Shown here piece after piece: positions 57,409-64,000 of a stretch of 64,000 nt of DNA (positions within the stretch are counted from its first letter, which is position 1; each line of letters begins with the position of its first letter). The stretch covers positions 51,754,020-51,818,019 of the forward strand of contig CM059567.1 of the NCBI GenBank assembly GCA_030386875.1, in the 5' to 3' direction. The notes beneath the pieces were generated by a model. It ran no database searches. It had not been told where the DNA came from and worked only from the letters and a program-made list of their open reading frames with translations. The stretch is from Morinoia aosen (taxonomy: Eukaryota > Arthropoda > Malacostraca > Amphipoda > Talitridae). The translations under genes were made by a program, and so were the position numbers.

Positions 57409-59283
57409 CTCTACACGAACACGTTCTCAGCCACGCCGCGGCTCATGTCTCTACCAACTCGGCCAACAAAAGGTTAAAAACCGCACAGCTGCCAAAACAA
57501 GGACGGTTTAGGACAATTTGCCTTGAGCTATTTGGTCTACACGAGTGCTTGCATGCATTACTGACTAAAGTGGGCGTTACAAACTACTGATTAAAGCAAG
57601 AGGTGCACCAAGTAACAACAAGCATTTACTGTCACGAGGAAATTAATTATCATGCTTAACGATAACAACAGTACGAATGAATGTATTTTTTTCACAACTG
57701 TCGCAGCCAAGAGCCAGACACGCAGGCTATGTTGGTGGACCGACTGAAAATTAATGACTCAACTATTTTCTCAGAAATAATTTCTATCTTGCTTAGTCCA
57801 TGTTTTCGGGAAAAAATTAGACGTGCATCGCCTGATATAAACACATGCACCAAAGCCAGCTATTTCATGCAAAAAATATACAAAATTCAATATTTCCAGA
57901 CACGATAGGAGCTTGTGAGGAGCAAAAATTTGCACTGTAATCTCTGCATAAAGCTTTTCCGAAAAAGGAGCCGCCTACTGAATTCATTACGGTAATAATG
58001 AGCAGGTCCCTGTCAAATTACAGAGCAAAACTAGCGTTAGTGATATACCAGGAAGTTAAGAACGCGTTCAAGCACCAATAAAAGAGCACACAGACCTGGT
58101 TAACTCGGCCACTGGAATATTACTTGGCAATAATATATCGGTGTAGGGCGGTCGCTCGGTCTAGACGACGCTCGCTGGCAGCAATAAATATTGCCCAAGA
58201 CTGATCACTTGTTAAGGCAATGATCAGTATCGCAGTCTGGAGCAGCGTCCGCACAGCGAATTTTTATTCTATATCGAGTTTGTCGTAAGAACTTACACGC
58301 CCATTATGGGCGAGATTGGATTCCTCCGAGGCAAAACATCGCTCTTGTTTTAACAATTAATTCAGATATTACATTGATTCAAGTTTCTCAGAGCGAGACC
58401 AAGGAAGTATAACTAAGCCATTTCATAGCTAAAAAGTTTTTGGTCACACTAAACATTAGTATAATCTCGAATGTTTCTGTTCCTTTACAATCATTCACGC
58501 TTAGGTTCTTGGATGGAGGCAAATTGTGTTAGAATCGGAAGCAGAGCGAACACGTTCTATGAACCCTTTTTTATGCCCACAAATATTTCAGTGAAATACC
58601 GACAGCTGTGGGGAATCTGTCGTACCTAAGAAAAAATTCACTGCTCAATTATAGTTAATTGTCCAGCTAAAATCGAAGCGAGAAGGTTCGGCATGAACAG
58701 AGTAATGCGTTCAAATGCAGAGATTCTATCACAACGCCAAATCAATGTTCAAGTGTTCAGGCGCGAGATACTACTGCATACTGCTCGATTTGCTTCTGCA
58801 TACACATGCTCGTCGTTACCATAACGTAAAAAGCTATTTAACAAACGAGCTCCAATTTTATGATAGTTTCATGAGTCAAATCTACGGAAATTTGCTCTTT
58901 CTGTAAAGCATATAAAAAATAAGAAAAAATATTCTCCCATTTTCGTAGGTGAACTTTTGATAGTTTATGCAAAATATAAGTCATTCAAATGAAGTCAAAC
59001 GTTTTAATTCACCCTTAATCGTCTGTCCAAGCAGTCTCCAAAATGCGCATCCATGAACAGCTCAGACGTTTTATTTCCAGTCGAATTCAAGCTTTAATGT
59101 GTTCTATCAGACTCAACCGAGGGGCGGTTCCTTCCTCATCCTGATGTTATTGACTACATGTTCTCAATGCCAGTCTAATAAATATGATTCTAATATTACA
59201 ATGAGCCAGAAAATTTGCACTGTATAGGGCGTGTAGAACGCAACCTCGTTAAATAGAAAACAATAAGATTATCAGCGATGCCT
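57409..59283. other. Non-coding DNA, nothing recognised
   Basis: 58195-58245 contains an 8-bp dyad ACTGATCA...TGATCAGT in a GC-richer pocket. Frames at 57681-57908 and 58715-58906 are unrecognised. Confidence 0.4.
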
Positions 59284-59511
59284 TTAACCCTTTAACGCCC
59301 ACATTTTTATACTCATATTACCGTTATGACAACCACTATCACTAAACCGACACTGGCATTAGGTAGTCACTGTTATCAAGATGGGGAAGGAACTGCCACT
59401 CGGCATTGCAGTTCAAAGGACACATTAGTGAACAAATTGAATAAGAAATACGATATATTATAGTAATTTTTGAAAGAGGACGAAATAGCCCAGTTGGGCA
59501 GTAAAGGTTAA
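59284..59511 (+). mobile_element. TTAA-flanked MITE, family 2
   Basis: 228 bp with TTAA at both edges. Termini are TTAACCCTTTAACGCCC and, inverted, TTAACCTTTACTGCCC, an imperfect terminal inverted repeat starting CCC/CCT as in piggyBac-type elements. No transposase is encoded. A truncated, reversed copy lies at 53474-53624. It is unrelated in body to MITE family 1. Confidence 0.8.
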
Positions 59512-59805
59512 AAAAAATTGATTTTTGAATTCTTACATGAATTATGGAGCAAAACAAGCCTATTCACGACTGAAGTCTAAACACGACACACATAGTGCGG
59601 CAGGTTGAGGTCATATTGACCACATATTGGCACAGTTGCACTGAAGCCAGGACTGGTGTTGGAGCAGGTGCTCCACCACCATGCAGTTGTCTCAACACTA
59701 ACTGCTACACACAGCTCCAGCTGTCTCAACCCCTGCTTCCTTCACAGCCTCAGATGTGTCACTCTGCTGCAGTGCAACCTCCGCAAGGACGCGCCGTCTT
59801 GTTTC
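59512..59805. other. Short spacer, nothing recognised
   Basis: 59640-59800 is GC-richer with overlapping open frames (59595-59813, 59656-59847), but nothing is recognised. Confidence 0.4.
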
Positions 59806-60030
59806 ATTTGTAGAACTTTTTCATTTGTAACATTTAATTATTTGTAGAACTTTCTACTTGTAAAATTTATTCATTTATAGAACTTTTTACGTGCAAAATT
59901 TTTTTATTAATAGAACTTTTTTACGTGTAACATTTTTTTTAATTATAGAACTTTTTATTTGTAAAATTTATTTATTTATTTATCTATAGAACTTTTTAAT
60001 TGTAAAATGTATTTATTTATACAACTTCCT
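59806..60030. repeat. AT-rich minisatellite, about six units
   Basis: A loose unit of 'tagaactttttacttgtaaaattt' plus 'atttattta', with unit length varying around 35-46 bases. Confidence 0.85.
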
Positions 60031-62799
60031 TTGAATGAGAAATAAGTACCTAGGGTTTGTGAATTTCGTCGACTCTCTCACTTTACTTTACACGACATCA
60101 CGACACGCAGGTCGATCTGTCGTCATAGGTTGCATGCTAGTATCAAGAAACATGTCGAAGCGCAGACCTTGTCGAGTTATTATGCAAGAATACGTTGAAG
60201 TTAAGTCACAATGTGAGAACCAGAGGGTGACAATAACAAGGCAACACAATAAATTCATAGTTAAAATACTCCTTAAACAAAAAAAAATGAGAAATTAAAG
60301 CGAGTAGTCAATCGAAAACATGTCGTAAATCCTCGTGAAATTTAGTGTGATTCCACTTAATAAAAAAGAAATAAAAACACCAACCGGCCATCCGTCATCA
60401 GACGGTGACAGCAAATCAATGAAAGCTGCCCACATTCCAGAAGATCGAGTTTCCCGAGCTGCCCAGCGCAGCTGATCCCTTCTAAAAGGGCGAGCTGCTC
60501 AGAGCTAGGATTTCTCCAACCAGAATTATTATATTTCAAGAAAGGAAAAGAAAGCTGACGAGCTTACCTAGAGTAATGAAAAGAGCTTCGGTTAAGATGT
60601 CAAGAAAATGAACCTTCAAAAAGAACTTAAAAGGACCGAGATTGAAAGGGGTCTGTCGACACCCGGGAGATTGTGTGACGTCTTAACTTCAGGCCAAGCG
60701 TTTGAGCAATAAATGCTCTGGATTATTGGGGCGCAGATCTGAAAAAGGAACCTGCGAACTCGAGATACGACACAGTAACGTATTTCTGAGAATTATCGTC
60801 GCTTTAGTTTTCAATTGTGAAAATTAATGAATTTAATTCAGTTACAAAGTCGTACATCAATTTAATTCAGTTAAAACTCACTAACATTTCTTTTGAATAA
60901 AACACGGAGATTTAATAATAAATAATAGATACTACAATAGATAGATACAGTACAACGCAAATGCAAAATTTAAAGAAAAGCTAGAGCTAAAAAATCTTGC
61001 TGGAGGAATCAATTTTTTACTCTGCCTCATTGAAGAAATGAACACCCATTGAAAAAAAGTTCATTTAAATCTAAACTGTTTTCGATATTAGCTTTTGAAC
61101 TCGAGCTGCAGAAATTTCACAAGGGAACATTACATGAACGCTTCTTGAAGAGGTGAGGGAGATGAATTCCGAGACTTATATTTTCCTCAATCCACTGTGC
61201 GGTTTATTTATTGGGAAACCATAGCGAAGTTGCGAGTGTACAAAAATGCCTGAACGAGTATCCCTCAACTGAAAGTGCAAGAAGGACCAATCAGGAACAG
61301 GATCTTATTTACTGCTTGTCAAGGCTATTAAACCCAGATATTCTGCAACTTTGCAGTAGGAGTGGAATAACGTTTACGTCCTTCTAGCATTAATGTTGAA
61401 CATCAGGACAGTGTGCATGACCTTGCAATAAAGTAATTCCTTTTGTTTTTGAGTGTAATTCTACAGTTCAGTTGCCGATCACAGTTTCTAAAGCTGAGAG
61501 CATCAGGTTCTTTTCACCTAATGAACTCCCTTATTCATTGATGTTAAGCACTTTTATTAGGTACGGAGAAGTAATTATTTCTACAGTTTTACTCATACTG
61601 AAGAAATGTCATGTGTACTCAGTTTTTAATTAATTCACTAACGAGAAAATTAGAAAAAACAAATGTTCCTGCATATATTTAATTCGTTGTTTATTTTTTG
61701 TAGTTCAGTTCATGAACTTTATTCTGATCTATTCCATTGCTCTCCCCCATCTTATGACAAAAGGATCAATCTGCTGTACATAATTAATCAATTATGGTAA
61801 CTCATGAGAGATCTTCGTTATTATCCCACAATATAAAACGACAAATAATTTAACAGCAAAATATGAAAATCATTAAAAATACCCCAAAATCCGACTACTT
61901 GTCAATAATTTCTCAAACCAAAAATTCAAGATTAAGAGCTCCGCTAATCAAGGAGGTATCTTAAACAACCAGACAAGTGCCCGTCTGGAGCAGGCAACTG
62001 AATGAAGAGCAAATAATTTCAAGTAACCACAGCGGCAGGCCCCGTTATGAAGGCAACATGATAGCGGCCGGCGCATATCCCAGATACGGCGGCAGATTAA
62101 TGGAGATAAATTGCAGAGCTGCGGGACTGTAAGTGAGGAAGAGAAACAGAGCGAGTAATGCTGCGGCTCAACCGCCACACATGACCACGCCCTCGTGGAT
62201 GTGGCATGTGGCCCCTGCTCCTGGTGCTGAGAAGGGGATGAGATCGCCGCTCAGTGGGTGCTTTTCGCGTGGACGTGATGCGTGACCGATTGTGTAGGGA
62301 GTTGCAATTACGTGATATTAAAATACGAACAATGAAATGATCAACCTCTACGTTAGTGTGACAATCAAGATCACGCTCAGGACACACAAACTCGCCATAT
62401 GAGAGTGCGCATGGTATAATTTGAAAGCATTAAATGAAGGCTGTAATATGGTTTTGAAAGACCTAAAATAAACCAGTTTTCAAGGTACGACGAACGCACT
62501 CGTGACCACGCGGACTGACGCACTGTGGGGAACACACGCAAATTGGCGAACTAGCAAAGCATTACACAAGAATTCCCCAGGAATTACACGAAGGAGTTTA
62601 CGGATGCACCATAATGTTTACACGATCAGTCAACATGGATCCATCACTCATTTGACAAACAAAAGACTGCGGCGGGATGACTCTTGGTTGCTTGTTTGCC
62701 GTGCGGAAACTGAACAACCTTTACTGAGTTTGGTATGACATTTACCTGTTTGAAGAAGAGATGTTGGTTGGTGTGGTCAGGGCTTATTGATTTATTATA
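60031..62799. other. Non-coding DNA, nothing recognised
   Basis: 2.8 kb without a recognised element. Frames at 60035-60298 (plus), 61948-62387 (minus) and 62502-62738 (plus) are unrecognised. 62030-62290 is GC-richer. Confidence 0.45.
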
Positions 62800-63163
62800 G
62801 GTTAGTTTTAGCCTCCCATACCACAACAGAGATGTTCAAAGAAAAGAAGGCTGGAGGTACCGTGTAGCATTGAGTGAAGGAAACGCGAAATCTATGCATA
62901 AGGTATGTTCCCGTACAGGTTCCCTCGTACGTAGGAACAGTAAGTTAAGACGGTAGGGAAGGAAACAAGATAGAAGTTGAAGAAGAAAGTAATAGGCGCT
63001 GAAAACAGGACAACAGTGAATCAAAAAAGACGGTCTGTCACAAAAAAAAATACAATTTGTTTCAACGAAAAAAAGGCCTACCTAACTCTAAGTCCGGAAC
63101 CTCACATTTTCCCCCTGGGAGTGCTAATACCCATGTATACAATTGTTGTATCCCCTGAGGGAG
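62800..63163 (-). repeat. Family A retroposon, long subfamily, near full length
   Basis: Left 'ataggttagttttagcctcccataccac', segment 'gtatgttcccgtacaggttccctcgtacgtagg', right 'gggagtgctaatacccatgtatacaattgttgtatcccctgaggg'. Flanks 'tggtcagggctt' and 'tggtctgagttc' may be a worn target-site duplication. Confidence 0.88.
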
Positions 63164-63749
63164 TCTGGTCTGAGTTCGTCAAGAGTCACATGGAAGCAAT
63201 TGCTTAGATTATAATAAAATTAGCAGATATTTACCCAACACGTGTACTATCGCAAATTAAAAGTAGCGGTAACGAGCATCATAGTAAAAAAGAATTAAAA
63301 AAACTCTAGAAAAATCAGAAGTTAAATTCACCTCTGCATGTGCTAGATTCGTAAGCTGAAAAACCAAATATCGAAAAGAAATTCAAGACAATGAAGTAAA
63401 CTTAAATGCTCCAACGTAAACTTCCGCTACAAACTGCGGCGCTACGACCGTAGGTCTATCTTGTATATTCGGAAACATCGCCGAGAAACAAGTTCCCCAC
63501 GTACGGCATGTTGACTAGGACTAACACTATCAGAACCCTTCTGAATTATTGCCTGAATTAGAACGCTGATTCCCAGACAGGCTGCGCAAATAAGGCGATA
63601 TGTCCCAGTGTAGCTTCTGCAAGTAATTATGTTGCGTGTATCTCTGAAGATTGCGTGATTAGATAAGTTAGTTTAAGATTCCCCGTGAAGATTGTGTGAA
63701 CTTAGCTTTGTAATGACAATGAAGATCAGAAATTCGCTAGAAAATATTC
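63164..63749. other. Non-coding DNA, nothing recognised
   Basis: 63655-63690 reads like a second worn family A tail ('tgattagataagttagtttaagattcccc') and may be a small fragment. Nothing else. Confidence 0.4.
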
Positions 63750-63850
63750 GTAGATTAGATTATTAGTTAGTTTAAGCCTCCCTATCCGCCACAGAGGCGA
63801 ACTAAAGAGAGAAAGGAGGAAGGCACCATTTAGTGTGGAGTTTAAGGTGT
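63750..63850 (-). repeat. Family A retroposon, tail-proximal fragment
   Basis: Left 'tagattagattattagttagtttaagcctccctatccgcc' through 'gcaccatttagtgtggagttt', then abrupt loss of similarity at about 63847. On the inferred sense strand this is a heavily 5'-truncated copy. Confidence 0.8.
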
Positions 63851-64000
63851 CGTGAACGTGGTTTCTCATCGAAGCCGTAATCGTAATTTTCATTAATGTC
63901 GTATTTATTCGTTGGCCAATTTCAGGAGGCACTTCTTTTCTCTGCATTATTTCTCGTTATTTCCTCGTCACTTTCATTTACTTTCGATCAATAGACGAGA

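Noticed and set aside
1..64000. A prokaryotic-style defence, biosynthetic or phage system
   Set aside because: No ribosome-binding-site-led gene series, no dense coding and no such domains; the DNA is clearly eukaryotic.

Overview
This is eukaryotic nuclear DNA: AT-rich, with no operons, no bacterial-style gene packing, many short unrelated open frames, abundant microsatellites and minisatellites, and several classes of dispersed transposable element. The mix (APE-type LINE, Penelope-like element, TTAA-flanked MITEs, a tRNA-derived SINE) fits a large, repeat-rich invertebrate genome. An arthropod is my best guess, but nothing in the sequence fixes the species.

The window is essentially a gene desert or part of very large introns. 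The only long, well-supported coding region is a reverse transcriptase of a 5'-truncated LINE at 31624-33972, bounded by a 13-bp target-site duplication. A decayed Penelope-like element (RT tail plus GIY-YIG region) lies at about 27730-29113. It is flanked by a 55-bp perfect inverted repeat and carries a hammerhead-ribozyme-like motif at 28955-28992.

The dominant element is an unnamed dispersed retroposon, here called family A. It is about 350 bp long, with roughly 18 copies from 825 to 63850. Its sense strand is inferred to be minus: three copies have 12-14 bp target-site duplications, the plus-strand left end carries a (TAATC)/(TAA)-like tail, and every copy I could find points the same way. 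Two other families have TTAA ends. The first is a ~230-bp MITE with paired palindromes (2973, 10904, 11609, 11834, 51334), the second a 228-bp MITE at 59284 with a broken copy at 53474.

Region by region: 1-10 kb holds old family A copies, a nested SINE/MITE insertion and minisatellites; 10-13 kb a MITE cluster; 14.5-15.0 kb a 116-bp tandem array; 15-27 kb mostly unique DNA with GC-rich pockets; 27.7-29.1 kb the Penelope element; 31.6-34.3 kb the LINE; 37-45 kb four family A copies and a hairpin; 45-50 kb minisatellites and unique DNA; 50-64 kb more family A copies, both MITE types and a minisatellite.

A few GC-rich pockets with good splice-donor sequences (16478, 20971, 47554, 4324) may be exons of an unseen host gene. 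These are weak, unrecognised candidates.
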